Shown here piece after piece: positions 8,909 to 17,117 of a stretch of 64,000 nucleotides of DNA; within the stretch, counting starts at the first letter, position 1; each line of letters starts with the position of its first letter. The stretch is from the NCBI GenBank assembly GCA_002170485.2, contig NHDZ02000158.1:13860-77859 (forward strand), in the 5' to 3' direction. The notes under the pieces were generated by a model that saw only the letters and a list, made by a program, of their open reading frames with translations, was not told the origin of the DNA and did no database searches. Both the position numbers and the translations under genes were made by a program. The DNA is from MED660 sp002691025. GTDB lineage: Bacteria; Myxococcota_A; UBA9160; UBA4427.

Positions 8909-8988
8909 GATTTAACTGATTAGACAGAAGTCCGATGCTGGTGCGGATCAGTGCAACAGCATCCCACTAAATTACCCACGGGAGATAC

Positions 8989-10110
8989 ATGAAAATGCGA
9001 GAAATCGAATCCATGGCTCGGCGATGGGCAGCTCCGCTCGCGGGTGCCTTGCTCATTGTGTTATTGGCCGGTGCGGCCAACGCGGCGAAGTACTTCACCG
9101 TCACAACCGAACAGAGCAACCTGACCTACCAAACCGGTAGCTCGGTCTTGCCGATTCTCGGCAATCTGCCGACCTCCTATGGAGGCACACCTGCCCTTCG
9201 ATGGCGACCGCAGGGTTCCCCCATCATCACAGGAACGGGCACGAGCCCGGTGAGCCTGACGGTCCCGCCCGGACTCATCAACTTCGCGCCCCCTTATCCG
9301 GTCATCCTGCCTGTTCCCTCACTCCCGACGTACATTCAGTTCACGACGGGTCTGGCCGCCTATGCGCCGAATGGGTCAACTGCGAACTTCGCGCCCGGAA
9401 CCAAGACCTCACGTCCGGCGAACTTCTCCTGGTGCCCCGGCGCAAGCGCGAATCCGGCCTGTACCACCGTCCTCGCCGGCGGCTCGCAGGGTTCCGTCTC
9501 CGCCATCGTCAAATACCAGTCCGGTCTGGCAGGGCCGCAGTATGGCGGCACGATGAAGATCCTCAATACCGGGCCTTTCCAGTGGTACACGGTTGAAGCC
9601 ACGGCTCCGACCTACAAGGTTCGACAGCAGGGCTATGATGTAGGGTCAGCGCCGAACACGATTATCGGCGGGGGCGCTTACTCAAACTACGACGTCGCCA
9701 CAGCGGGAGCCGGAGACAAGATCTTCGCCAGCCCCCCGCTTGTTCCGACCTACTACGGGGCCTACAACATCATCACCGACCCGGGCACCGCCATTTCGAC
9801 CGCTCCGGGCCTCAGCTCCAAGGGCTGGGGATTCCCCTTCACCACGGGCACCGTCTACATCAAGGTTCCGTGGTACCCGGGACCGTACAAGACCATCACG
9901 GGCATGGGTGCGGACAACCGAACGCCGGCGGGCGCGGGCAACATCAGCATGGTGGCCGGCGGTGTGCTCACGGGTGATTCGGGCCTGGTCGTCCCGCAGT
10001 TGATCACTTTCACGATCAATGTGCCGGAAGCAGAAGAGATCTCGATGTTTGCGGCTGGTGTGGGCCTCCTCGGTCTCATCGGACTCGTACGACGACGGGC
10101 TTCTGCCTAG
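8989..10110 (+). CDS. Secreted protein with PEP-CTERM-like sorting signal
   Basis: 373 aa. A GGGAGA ribosome-binding site precedes the ATG. Residues 10-33 are a signal peptide (WAAPLAGALLIVLLAGAANA, then AKYF). The mature part is rich in Gly, Pro, Thr, Ser and Tyr and low in charged residues, as in secreted matrix or fibre proteins, and I recognise no catalytic domain. The last 30 residues read VPEAEEISMFAAGVGLLGLI followed by GLVRRRASA: a Pro-Glu box, a membrane helix and an Arg cluster, the layout of PEP-CTERM signals cut by exosortase. The Pro-Glu box is off-consensus (VPEA-E). A hairpin terminator follows the gene. Confidence 0.75.
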   Translation: MKMREIESMARRWAAPLAGALLIVLLAGAANAAKYFTVTTEQSNLTYQTGSSVLPILGNLPTSYGGTPALRWRPQGSPIITGTGTSPVSLTVPPGLINFAPPYPVILPVPSLPTYIQFTTGLAAYAPNGSTANFAPGTKTSRPANFSWCPGASANPACTTVLAGGSQGSVSAIVKYQSGLAGPQYGGTMKILNTGPFQWYTVEATAPTYKVRQQGYDVGSAPNTIIGGGAYSNYDVATAGAGDKIFASPPLVPTYYGAYNIITDPGTAISTAPGLSSKGWGFPFTTGTVYIKVPWYPGPYKTITGMGADNRTPAGAGNISMVAGGVLTGDSGLVVPQLITFTINVPEAEEISMFAAGVGLLGLIGLVRRRASA

Positions 10111-10160
10111 CAAGGATGAACACGGGCCGCGACAACGGNCTCTGTGTTTGACGTTCGAAA

Positions 10161-10197
10161 AAGTGCCGCGTTCAGGACCAACCTGGGCGCGGCACTT
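10161..10197 (+). terminator. Hairpin after the PEP-CTERM gene
   Basis: AAGTGCCGCG (10161-10170) pairs perfectly with CGCGGCACTT (10188-10197) across a 17-nt loop, 50 bp after the stop codon. The GC-rich stem suits a terminator or an RNA 3' stabiliser. It lacks a long T tract, so it may act with Rho. Confidence 0.5.
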
Positions 10198-10288
10198 GCT
10201 ACTCTGGCGAAAGGCTACGGCGAAACGCGCCTTTCCCCACCGCCTCAAGAGGTGGACTCCAAACCATGAACAAGCGGAGCTTGATCTG

Positions 10289-11752
10289 ATGTCAGTGTAT
10301 GAGAGACGACGCCTTCTTACGTCAGTACAACGGCGGGTCTTTGGCTCACGTACCTACCTACTCATCGCTGGTCTCGCGTTCCTCTTCTGCGCCCCGGGAT
10401 GTGACGGACAGAAAAGTGCTCCGCAATCGGATCGCGTACCCGAGTACGAGAACTTGACCTCCGCTGTCGCGGACGCGATGTCCGTCGAAGATCCACTGGC
10501 CCGCGCAGCTCAGCTGGCCACGGCTCTACAGGGCTTCAATGAGGAGTCACTCGGAGAGGTCCGAGAGGCCCAGGCCCTGATCGAAGGTGGCCTTCCTGGC
10601 TCCCAGACCGTGGAACTCGCTCTGCTGGTCGATTGGTGGGCTCGCTACGACCCCGATGGGGCCTTCACCTGGCTGAAGACCAACCGACGGCAGGGAAACC
10701 CCGTGATCTTGACGAGCCTCGTTTACTCCTGGGCGAGTCGAGAACCCGTCTTTGCCAGCATGGGGATCGANGTACTTTCGCCAAGGCAACAGGAAGCACA
10801 TCAAGTCGTCAGCGCTCTCGTGCAGGGATGGAATGCTTCCGGAGCGCCAGGCNTGGAGGAGTACCTCATCGGGTTGAGATCGGACGTCAGTCGTCAGATC
10901 GCACTCACGGATCTCGCCGTCGACAAGGTCAAGCGTGGCGGCATTGATGACACGATTCTCTGGGTCGAGGCCCTGCCCGACGGCTCAGNCGGTGATTTCA
11001 AACAGCTCGCCTACCGTCGCGTCGCGGGCGCAATCGCCGGAGTGGATCCGATTCGGGCGGCCGCCTGGGTAGAAAGTGAGCGCGATGGACCCTGGAGAGA
11101 CGGTCTGGCCCGAGCGGTCTCACAGAAATGGGCTCAAGAGGATGGCCAAGCCGCCATGGAGTGGCTGCGCGGTCTCCCCGACCCCGAGTCGATCGATGTC
11201 GCTCGGGCCTTCGAGGAAAGCTATCGCACCTGGNTGANCNGGGACCGAGAGGCGGCCCGGGCTTGGNTGCCGGAACAAGAANTCGACGTGTCCCTCGACC
11301 CGGTTCTGGCCGTGTATTCTCGTNGCCTTGCCCGCGAGGATNCCGAGAGCGCCATCCCCTGGGCCGGNCGTATCACCGAGCCGGTTCGGCGAGAAGAAAC
11401 GCTGGAAAAGATCGCTCAGGCCTGGATGCATCAGAATCCCGCGGCGGCCAGCGCCTGGCTGGAAAAGGGTGAGATTCCGGAAGTNGCCGTTCNACGCATC
11501 CATGCGTCCCTTGAAAGNNCCAAGGAAAGAGCGAGGCAAAGAGCGAGCAGGAAACGGNCTNAANCCGGGNAATANAGCCCTGCCCGAAAGCATGGACTCT
11601 GCTCGAATCCGACGTACAACGAAACGAGCGGATCNANGANGCCGTTTACTCTGAAGTCGACCTGGCGTTCGGGTCTTGCGAAACAGGGGCGAGCACCATC
11701 CCGTTTACTACGGCCGAGCGCCCTCGGTCAATGGGATCGGTCACCACGGTGA
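10289..11752 (+). CDS. Helical-repeat lipoprotein, 3' end uncertain
   Basis: From the ATG at 10289 a basic N-terminus is followed by YLLIAGLAFLFCAPGCDG, a probable lipoprotein signal with the lipid Cys at about residue 33. The rest repeats a motif of about 35 residues of the form 'A..W....dP..A..Wl...p', for example ARYDPDGAFTWLKTN, WAQEDGQAAMEWLRGLPD and WMHQNPAAASAWLEKGE, which predicts an alpha-helical solenoid. No known family is obvious. Ns from about 11233 to 11640 hide the real end: the open frame reaches 11752, overlapping the convergent PDZ gene, but an ambiguous base at 11545-11575 could be the true stop or a frameshift. The overlap beyond about 11645 is probably not coding. Confidence 0.6.
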   Translation: MSVYERRRLLTSVQRRVFGSRTYLLIAGLAFLFCAPGCDGQKSAPQSDRVPEYENLTSAVADAMSVEDPLARAAQLATALQGFNEESLGEVREAQALIEGGLPGSQTVELALLVDWWARYDPDGAFTWLKTNRRQGNPVILTSLVYSWASREPVFASMGIXVLSPRQQEAHQVVSALVQGWNASGAPGXEEYLIGLRSDVSRQIALTDLAVDKVKRGGIDDTILWVEALPDGSXGDFKQLAYRRVAGAIAGVDPIRAAAWVESERDGPWRDGLARAVSQKWAQEDGQAAMEWLRGLPDPESIDVARAFEESYRTWXXXDREAARAWXPEQEXDVSLDPVLAVYSRXLAREDXESAIPWAXRITEPVRREETLEKIAQAWMHQNPAAASAWLEKGEIPEXAVXRIHASLEXXKERARQRASRKRXXXGXXSPARKHGLCSNPTYNETSGXXXPFTLKSTWRSGLAKQGRAPSRLLRPSALGQWDRSPR

Positions 11753-12461
11753 ATTCAAGGATTTCCCCACCCCGATCGACCTCAACCACGATTTCTCCGC
11801 CGGGAGCAAAAAGACGGTTGGTTTCACGAAGCGAGCGCGGTGCAAAAACCGGCTCGCCGCCGTACGAAAGAATCACATCCCCTGTCTGGATGCCGGCTTG
11901 CCCCGCGTTCGAACGCTCCGCCACGAATTGAACCTTGGAACGGTTGTCTCTACCCTGCTCGTAGAGAAGTTCATCGTAGGCCGCGGGTCCGATCTCATCG
12001 AGAATCTGTGCATCGGCGGCCCCGGCGACCCGAAGCGCGTCTACGCGCGCCAAGGCACCGGCTCTGCGGAGTTGCTCAGGCTCGGCCCCCTCGCCTTCCG
12101 GTGAGGCCTCCTCATCATCCTGAACGTCTCTGGAGCGCTTCTGCGCCCACCTTTCCCTCGCCTCGGCCCGAGGCCGCACAGACGAAGAAGAAGAGCCCCG
12201 AGTCGCGCGAGAGGCCACAGAAGAAGAAGAATCCGATTCGGGGGATGAAGAGGGGCTCGGCTCTGAGACCGATTCACTCTCTGGTGCTCCCGCCGAGGTC
12301 ACTGGCCCGGGGCCTCCCGCTCTTTCACGCTCCATCTGANGCCCGTCGGTGCTCGGNCCCGGGACCCCAGACTCGGGCGAAGGCCAGAACAAGACGGCCC
12401 CCGCCGCAAGCAGCATGACTCCCACCATGAGCAATAAGGTACGCCACGTTTTCTTTGTCAC
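11646..12461 (-). CDS. Membrane-anchored PDZ-domain protein
   Basis: About 271 aa. I chose the GTG at 12461 because GGAG lies 7 nt upstream and the upstream flavoprotein's stop is at 12475; an ATG at 12494 would overlap that gene. One N-terminal helix (TLLLMVGVMLLAAGAVLFW) is followed by a long Ser/Glu/Pro-rich and Arg-rich linker, and a C-terminal PDZ domain with NAGQAGIQTGDVILSYGGEP and LFAPGGEIVVEVDRGGEILE. The anchor-linker-PDZ layout resembles GspC of type II secretion, but I see no HR domain and no other gsp gene, so this is likelier an orphan periplasmic binding or quality-control protein. Two Ns fall in the linker. Confidence 0.65.
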   Translation of the reverse strand: MTKKTWRTLLLMVGVMLLAAGAVLFWPSPESGVPXPSTDGXQMERERAGGPGPVTSAGAPESESVSEPSPSSSPESDSSSSVASRATRGSSSSSVRPRAEARERWAQKRSRDVQDDEEASPEGEGAEPEQLRRAGALARVDALRVAGAADAQILDEIGPAAYDELLYEQGRDNRSKVQFVAERSNAGQAGIQTGDVILSYGGEPVFAPRSLRETNRLFAPGGEIVVEVDRGGEILEFTVVTDPIDRGRSAVVNGMVLAPVSQDPNARSTSE

Positions 12462-12474
12462 CTGCACACTCCGA

Positions 12475-14460
12475 TCAGGCGCCTTGAGGTTCAAGCAACT
12501 CGGTCACCGCACGATGAGCCTGATCGATTGCGATATCCGTATAGGCACCGCCACCACTGTCGGCGTTCGCGATGGCGATCTGGCCTCGGCGGGCTCGCGC
12601 TGTCAACAAGGGAAGCCCCTCATCCGGATCCACCAGCGCATTGTATTCAGGCGCATAGCCGTGCGGCCAGCGATTCACCGCAATAGCGGCAATATCACGC
12701 GACGCGTCGAAGCCTCCGGCTCCCAGGGTCTGATTCAATTGGCTTCGGATTTCGCGCTCAAACGTCGAAAACGGCGTGGCCAGAAGCTCGGTACGCCCGG
12801 CAATATGCTGCTCGCGTTCACTCAGCCCCGGCTTCGCCGGTGTGCGGATCATCTGGATCATGATCGGTTCGTCGGGTGATTTGGCACTGTGATAGCCGCC
12901 GATATCCATCGACTGAACCAATTGGATGGTTGCGTGGTATCCCCCCGGAGACACGATATCCGACACACCCAGATTCGCGAATGCACGCCAATTCGTAAGC
13001 GCCACCGAGGTAATCACCAACGGCGTCTTGATGAGGGAGCGGAGCGCCTCCTTCTGGGGCTGCGGCAGTTCCGGACAGATGAAGGGAATCATCATGTTCC
13101 AGCTCGCGAGCACGCTCTGCTTGCCCTTGACCCGGTACGCCTTACCGTCCCTTAGGTACGTGACATGAACCTGGCCATCATCCGCGTTCATCACATGCGC
13201 GGCCGTGCTGGAAAGCCGGATACGCACAGGCTTATCAGGACGATCCAATTGGGTGTAGTCCGTTGGAGCCGCTATGGAATCTTCCACCGTACTGCCGGGC
13301 AGCGCGGCCGGAATCAGATCGCGCACCAGCAGTCTTGCGATCGACGCGTTGCCGTCCGGAAAGGTGTAGGTATAGGAACCGCCTGTTTCCATCTGCTTAC
13401 CGGGCGTATAACCCATACGGGCTGTCGCCGTCGGAGGCAGATCCAGGCCGCCAAAGCCCGGCAGCCCGATCCCCCAGCAATCCAGTGCCGAAATCGCGTC
13501 GATCCCACACCCCCAATAGAGATCGGTCGCGCGTTGGTAGAAGGGAATCGCGGCGGGATCGACTTGGACGACCTTCAACAGGTAGTCCGCATAACTCATC
13601 CGCGACAAGCGATCCTTCTTTTCGTCAGGCGAAAGACCTGGCATGTAGTCCTTGGGGCTTGTTTCGAGCTCGAGAATGTCCTTACGAGCCACATCGCTCA
13701 GGGGTGCCTGCGCGAGGAACTCGGTGGTCTGCTCCACGGACGGGTGATAGCCACCCTTGCGTGGGACCAATTTGTCCTCACCAAAGGTCTCCTTGTCGAA
13801 GAACACGCCGGAAACAAGATTGAAATCGCGATCGCGTCCCTTGTCGTAGGTCTCCTTGGTCAACTTTTCCGGATGAATCCCAAGATGCTTGAGCAGCCCA
13901 TCCGCGACAGGGCTGTATGGGGTTGGACTCGAAATCAAGGCGGTCCCACCACTCGCGATCAGAAGCTTGTCGTCGATATGGAACTCATTGCGCTTGGCAT
14001 GGCCTCCGAAATCATCGTGGTTGTCGAGCACGAGGATCCTGGCGTCCGGACCGACCGCCTTGCGATAGAAGTGCGCCGCCGAGAGACCGCTGATGCCACC
14101 GCCGACGACAATCAGATCAAAGGACTCACCGGTGTCCTGGGCCTCGGTCACAAAGGCCGGGTTGTCCCTCACTGCGTGCGCACTCTCGAATGAACCAGGA
14201 TGACTGCCGCGCATCCCCATCAGGGTGGGCGGGTAATAGCCCGACTGATCCTGCGCAGCACCGATCGGGATCGCTGCTGCGTCACCAAAGGACAGCCCCG
14301 GAGTCAATCCACCTACCGTGGTGGCCAGGGCCACCGCCGCACCTTGAAGGAAATCGCGTCGATCAATCGGCTGATCCATGCCGAGCCTGGCATCGTGCTC
14401 TTCGCCGCCCATGCCTTCGTCGATCGGCTTGCCTTCTTCTCGCTCTCGGGATCGGGTCAT
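12475..14460 (-). CDS. Tat-exported FAD/NAD(P)-binding oxidoreductase, spermidine-dehydrogenase-like
   Basis: About 661 aa from the ATG at 14460, which has AGAGGGG upstream. A twin-arginine signal (PIDRRDFLQGAAVALATTVG) at residues 31-50 indicates export in folded form. The Rossmann motif VVGGGISGLSAAHFYR (about 118-133) binds FAD, followed by ILVLDNHDDFGGHAKRNEF, an extended glycine-rich flavin region. The overall length and the 'DFGGHAKR' block match the periplasmic amine-oxidase-like family containing Pseudomonas spermidine dehydrogenase. The substrate is not certain: the family includes many uncharacterised members. It heads a two-gene unit with the PDZ protein and is divergent from an exported cupin, across a 196-bp gap with an AT-rich patch near 14565-14595. 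Confidence 0.75.
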   Translation of the reverse strand: MTRSREREEGKPIDEGMGGEEHDARLGMDQPIDRRDFLQGAAVALATTVGGLTPGLSFGDAAAIPIGAAQDQSGYYPPTLMGMRGSHPGSFESAHAVRDNPAFVTEAQDTGESFDLIVVGGGISGLSAAHFYRKAVGPDARILVLDNHDDFGGHAKRNEFHIDDKLLIASGGTALISSPTPYSPVADGLLKHLGIHPEKLTKETYDKGRDRDFNLVSGVFFDKETFGEDKLVPRKGGYHPSVEQTTEFLAQAPLSDVARKDILELETSPKDYMPGLSPDEKKDRLSRMSYADYLLKVVQVDPAAIPFYQRATDLYWGCGIDAISALDCWGIGLPGFGGLDLPPTATARMGYTPGKQMETGGSYTYTFPDGNASIARLLVRDLIPAALPGSTVEDSIAAPTDYTQLDRPDKPVRIRLSSTAAHVMNADDGQVHVTYLRDGKAYRVKGKQSVLASWNMMIPFICPELPQPQKEALRSLIKTPLVITSVALTNWRAFANLGVSDIVSPGGYHATIQLVQSMDIGGYHSAKSPDEPIMIQMIRTPAKPGLSEREQHIAGRTELLATPFSTFEREIRSQLNQTLGAGGFDASRDIAAIAVNRWPHGYAPEYNALVDPDEGLPLLTARARRGQIAIANADSGGGAYTDIAIDQAHRAVTELLEPQGA

Positions 14461-14656
14461 CGTCGCCCCTCTGCCTGCCCTGCCTTCCAGGCCCACTCAA
14501 ACGCAAAGGCCCGCCAGACCGCCTGCTCTTCGATCAGGCTCGTCGGCCATCAATTACTGGGCCTTCTAATCGGTTCTATTATATAGCTATTGAGCGTCCA
14601 GTGACACCGGCCTTGATGGTCGGACACGATTTGAGACCACTCCCCACAGGAGGATC

Positions 14657-15142
14657 ATGATGCACTACAGCCTTCTACTGATGTTGATGACCCTGCTTCT
14701 CGTGCCGCTTCATTCCTCTGCGGCTGACGCACCTGGAAAAGCAGCGATGGGAAACGGGAAAAAGGCTTCGAGCACGGTCATTCCGGTCCCCATCGCAAAA
14801 TCCTTTCTCGAAGGAAAGGGCCTGGTTCTCGACAAGCCGGAAGAATACGATTCCTATACCGATTCGGAAGGAAAGGTCCGGGCCCCCAGCTACTCGCATG
14901 TGTCCCACACCGGCAAGATCCAGGTCCTGGTGATCGAGGCCGGCCCCGGGAAGGTCCGCATCGAAGGGCTTCCCTACGACGAATTCGTCCATATCCTCGA
15001 GGGTCGTCTCATCCTGACCCTCGACGATGGCCAGGAATTCAAGTTCGAGACGGGAGACTCGTTCACTCTTCCCGAAGGCTATGTCGGCTACTGGGATATG
15101 CCCGAGAAATACCGCGAACTGGTCGTCATCAACATGGAATAG
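14657..15142 (+). CDS. Exported small cupin protein
   Basis: 161 aa with a strong AGGAGG ribosome-binding site. The N-terminus (MMHYSLLLMLMTLLLVPLHS) is a signal peptide with cleavage near SSAAD. The mature domain is a single cupin of the DUF861/EutQ type: KVRIEGLPYDEFVHILEGRL, then DDGQEFKFETGDSFTLPEGY and VGYWDMPEKYRELVVI. The glycine and acidic residues of cupin motifs 1 and 2 are visible (YDEFVHILEG and GDSFTLPEG). Most EutQ/DUF861 cupins are cytoplasmic, so the export signal is notable. It could be a periplasmic sugar or metabolite sensor or an isomerase. It is divergent from the spermidine-dehydrogenase-like gene and may act on the same substrate. Confidence 0.7.
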   Translation: MMHYSLLLMLMTLLLVPLHSSAADAPGKAAMGNGKKASSTVIPVPIAKSFLEGKGLVLDKPEEYDSYTDSEGKVRAPSYSHVSHTGKIQVLVIEAGPGKVRIEGLPYDEFVHILEGRLILTLDDGQEFKFETGDSFTLPEGYVGYWDMPEKYRELVVINME

Positions 15143-15144
15143 CG

Positions 15145-15194
15145 CCGTGGAAGGCCAGGCATGACCGGGCCACGAGGGCACCGTGGAAGGCCAG
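15145..15194. repeat. 14-bp direct repeat CCGTGGAAGGCCAG
   Basis: Two exact copies at 15145-15158 and 15181-15194 lie in the 73-bp gap between the convergent cupin and SDR-like genes. They are 36 bp apart. This looks like a small local duplication; no function is evident. Confidence 0.4.
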
Positions 15195-15215
15195 CCCTCC
15201 ATGAGCCCACTCTGT

Positions 15216-15851
15216 TCAGCGACTCGCGAACACTTCCGCAATCGGCACATTTCCATCCAGCAGGTCCACGACCCGATTGGACCCAGATGGATGTCGCAAG
15301 GCCTCAACGATACAGTCCGCCACATTCGAGCGACTGATCCCGAACCCTTCCCCCTCGATCTCTGTCCGAACCCGGCCACTGCCCGCGTCGTCGGTCAATC
15401 GACCGGGCCGCAAGATCGTGGACCGCAGGCCGCTCTCAAGAAGTCGCTGATCCGCGAGCAGCTTGGCCACCATGTAGTGCCGCATGGCCGGCGGAGCCTC
15501 CAGTGGACTTTCTACCCGCAAGGCGCTGACCATCACAAAGTGAACCACTCCGCGCTCTTCACTCCCGCGAATCGACCGGATGGCACCATACAGATCCACG
15601 AGCAGCGTTTTATCGCCCCCCGTCGCACCCCCTGAGCCTGCCGTAAACACCACCTGGTCACAGCCTTCGAAGGCCTGGGAGAAGTCGGCTTCCAGATCCC
15701 CAAGAACGACTTCCACGCCCTGAGCTTCGAAATACGAACGCTGCTCCTCGCTTCGTACCATGGCCCGGATCGGAAGACCTGCTTCAGCTGCTTTTCGGCA
15801 GAAAAGCCGACCGATCCCTCCGTGGGCGCCAATCGTGAGTATCTTCGACAT
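15216..15851 (-). CDS. NAD(P)-binding atypical short-chain dehydrogenase (NmrA/YwnB type)
   Basis: 211 aa. The N-terminus MSKILTIGAHGGIGRLFCRK carries the glycine-rich dinucleotide site of the extended or atypical SDR class (GAHGGIG at residues 8-14). VVLGDLEADFSQAFEGCDQV and VFTAGSGG follow, typical of NAD(P)H-binding proteins used as redox sensors or flavin reductases. There is no clear YxxxK catalytic pair, though HYMVAKLLADQRLLESG places a Tyr and Lys near the expected site. STILRPGRLTDD is the usual post-sheet motif. Convergent with the cupin gene; role unknown. Confidence 0.75.
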   Translation of the reverse strand: MSKILTIGAHGGIGRLFCRKAAEAGLPIRAMVRSEEQRSYFEAQGVEVVLGDLEADFSQAFEGCDQVVFTAGSGGATGGDKTLLVDLYGAIRSIRGSEERGVVHFVMVSALRVESPLEAPPAMRHYMVAKLLADQRLLESGLRSTILRPGRLTDDAGSGRVRTEIEGEGFGISRSNVADCIVEALRHPSGSNRVVDLLDGNVPIAEVFASR

Positions 15852-15909
15852 ACTTCCTCTTCAAGAGTGATGTGCCATCGCCTGGGGAGATGAACCCTGG
15901 AAGAGGAAG

Positions 15910-16074
15910 ATGACCGAGATCAAGCAACACATCAATACGGAGATGATTCTATACCCCCTTATTCCCATCGATGAATTCGTTCAGGTCATGAGCGGAAAGC
16001 GGATCCCCACCGGCGCCCAGCGCAAGGTGCATGATGACTTCCAAGACGATTCGCGGGAATTAGGACCAGCCTGA
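15910..16074 (+). CDS. Small ORF, 54 aa, upstream of NTF2-like gene
   Basis: An ATG at 15910 follows GGAAGAGGA, a good ribosome-binding site, and is read for 54 codons to a TGA at 16072-16074, 13 bp before the next gene's ATG. The product includes the segments TEIKQHINTEMILYPLIPID and VMSGKRIPTGAQRKVHDDFQ. It has no signal peptide or membrane segment. I recognise no family. The good start site and tight spacing suggest a real small gene translated with the NTF2-like protein, perhaps as a partner, but it could be a remnant of a longer one. Confidence 0.4.
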   Translation: MTEIKQHINTEMILYPLIPIDEFVQVMSGKRIPTGAQRKVHDDFQDDSRELGPA

Positions 16075-16087
16075 GAGAGGATCCACA

Positions 16088-16501
16088 ATGAAGACACCGG
16101 CCCGACGCCTCGTCGAAGCCTTCGGAAACTGTTCAGCCCTTGAGGCCATGTACACCGAAGACGTGACCTGGCGCCTCAACCACTCCCTGGCTCCAAATAT
16201 TGCAGGGCCACACCGCGGCAAGGCTGCGGTGTGCGCTTTCAACCGAGCTGTATTCGAGAAATTCTATAAGCCGTCTTCAGTTGAGGTCGAGATACTTGAC
16301 GAAATCGGGGACGAAGCCTCCAGCGTGGTCCGCTTCATCTACCGCGCAACCAGCCGGCACCAACATCCGTATGCGGTGGAGTACGTCCTCTTCGCCAAGA
16401 CCGTGAATGGCCTGATCTCAGAGGTCATAGAATTGCTCGACACCCATGCTTCCAATGAGCAACACCAGGGCAGAGCGGTCGGCGTGCCCCCTGGAAGCTG
16501 A
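16088..16501 (+). CDS. NTF2-like (SnoaL-type) small protein
   Basis: 137 aa. MKTPARRLVEAFGNCSALEA, then MYTEDVTWRLNHSLAPNIAG and PHRGKAAVCAFNRAVFEKFY fit the alpha+beta cone fold used by SnoaL-type hydrolases, limonene-epoxide hydrolase and steroid isomerases. The later strands appear as VEILDEIGDEASSVVRFIYR and VEYVLFAKTVNGLISEVIEL. Members act on small hydrophobic ketones or only bind ligand, so activity cannot be assigned. A GAGAGGATC ribosome-binding site overlaps the end of the 54-aa ORF, and both are likely on one mRNA. Confidence 0.7.
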   Translation: MKTPARRLVEAFGNCSALEAMYTEDVTWRLNHSLAPNIAGPHRGKAAVCAFNRAVFEKFYKPSSVEVEILDEIGDEASSVVRFIYRATSRHQHPYAVEYVLFAKTVNGLISEVIELLDTHASNEQHQGRAVGVPPGS

Positions 16502-16531
16502 AATCGAATCCGTAAGAAGCAAGAGGGTCCG

Positions 16532-17008
16532 CTATCGGGACAACTCCGCTCCGTGGCCTTCGATCTGATAGAAAACCATGGGACCGGTGACCGAGGCTTC
16601 ATCGAAGGGCTCTCCCTTCTCATCGGCCAGATGACGCATCCAGGATGTCGCTCGACGCTTCGACATCTCGTGCTTACGCAGCACGCCCTCCGCCACGACT
16701 TCGCTCCCTCTCGCTTCGACGGGAAAGACGATCACACCGTCATCCACCTTGAAACGGATGGTCTCGCGGCCCCCGCTTTCAAGAATATCGATCCAACACC
16801 CCTTCATGGGACAGACATCCTCGACAAGACCCGCAATACGTACCTTCTCACCCAGATACTTCTCCGGTGAACCCGTCAACTCCCCAATCGTGACGACACG
16901 TGCATCAGTCAACTCTTTTCCGTACGAGGTCTTTGCGCTGGCCGAAACCGAAAACAAAACGCACACCAACCACAGGGCCAGAAAGCCCTGAATCCACCCT
17001 CTCAACAT
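16532..17008 (-). CDS. Exported DUF4920-type protein
   Basis: 158 aa with a signal peptide (LALWLVCVLFSVSASA) and a GGAG ribosome-binding site 8 nt before the ATG. The mature domain has VRIAGLVEDVCPMKGCWIDI, with the paired Cys of the DUF4920/tRNA-anticodon-like OB fold, then TIRFKVDDGVIVFPVEARGS and VVAEGVLRKHEMSKRRATSW. Relatives are periplasmic and thought to bind metals or act in metallocentre or redox homeostasis; the CPMKGC pair is the likely functional site. It is convergent with the NTF2-like gene and lies 109 bp downstream of the mechanosensitive channel on the same strand, so the two may be co-transcribed. Confidence 0.75.
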   Translation of the reverse strand: MLRGWIQGFLALWLVCVLFSVSASAKTSYGKELTDARVVTIGELTGSPEKYLGEKVRIAGLVEDVCPMKGCWIDILESGGRETIRFKVDDGVIVFPVEARGSEVVAEGVLRKHEMSKRRATSWMRHLADEKGEPFDEASVTGPMVFYQIEGHGAELSR

Positions 17009-17117
17009 TCAAATTCTCCTTTTCTCGATCTTGCAGCCCGCCATACAGTCTTCAACCGCCTCGCTGACGCACCCCACACCCGGCTTCCGAACACTCCCAC
17101 AAAAAGCAATCCTTGTC

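Noticed and set aside
12041..12277. Low-complexity Arg/Ser/Pro frames opposite the PDZ protein linker
   Set aside because: These come from the skewed base composition of the Ser/Glu/Arg-rich linker read on other frames and have no support as genes.
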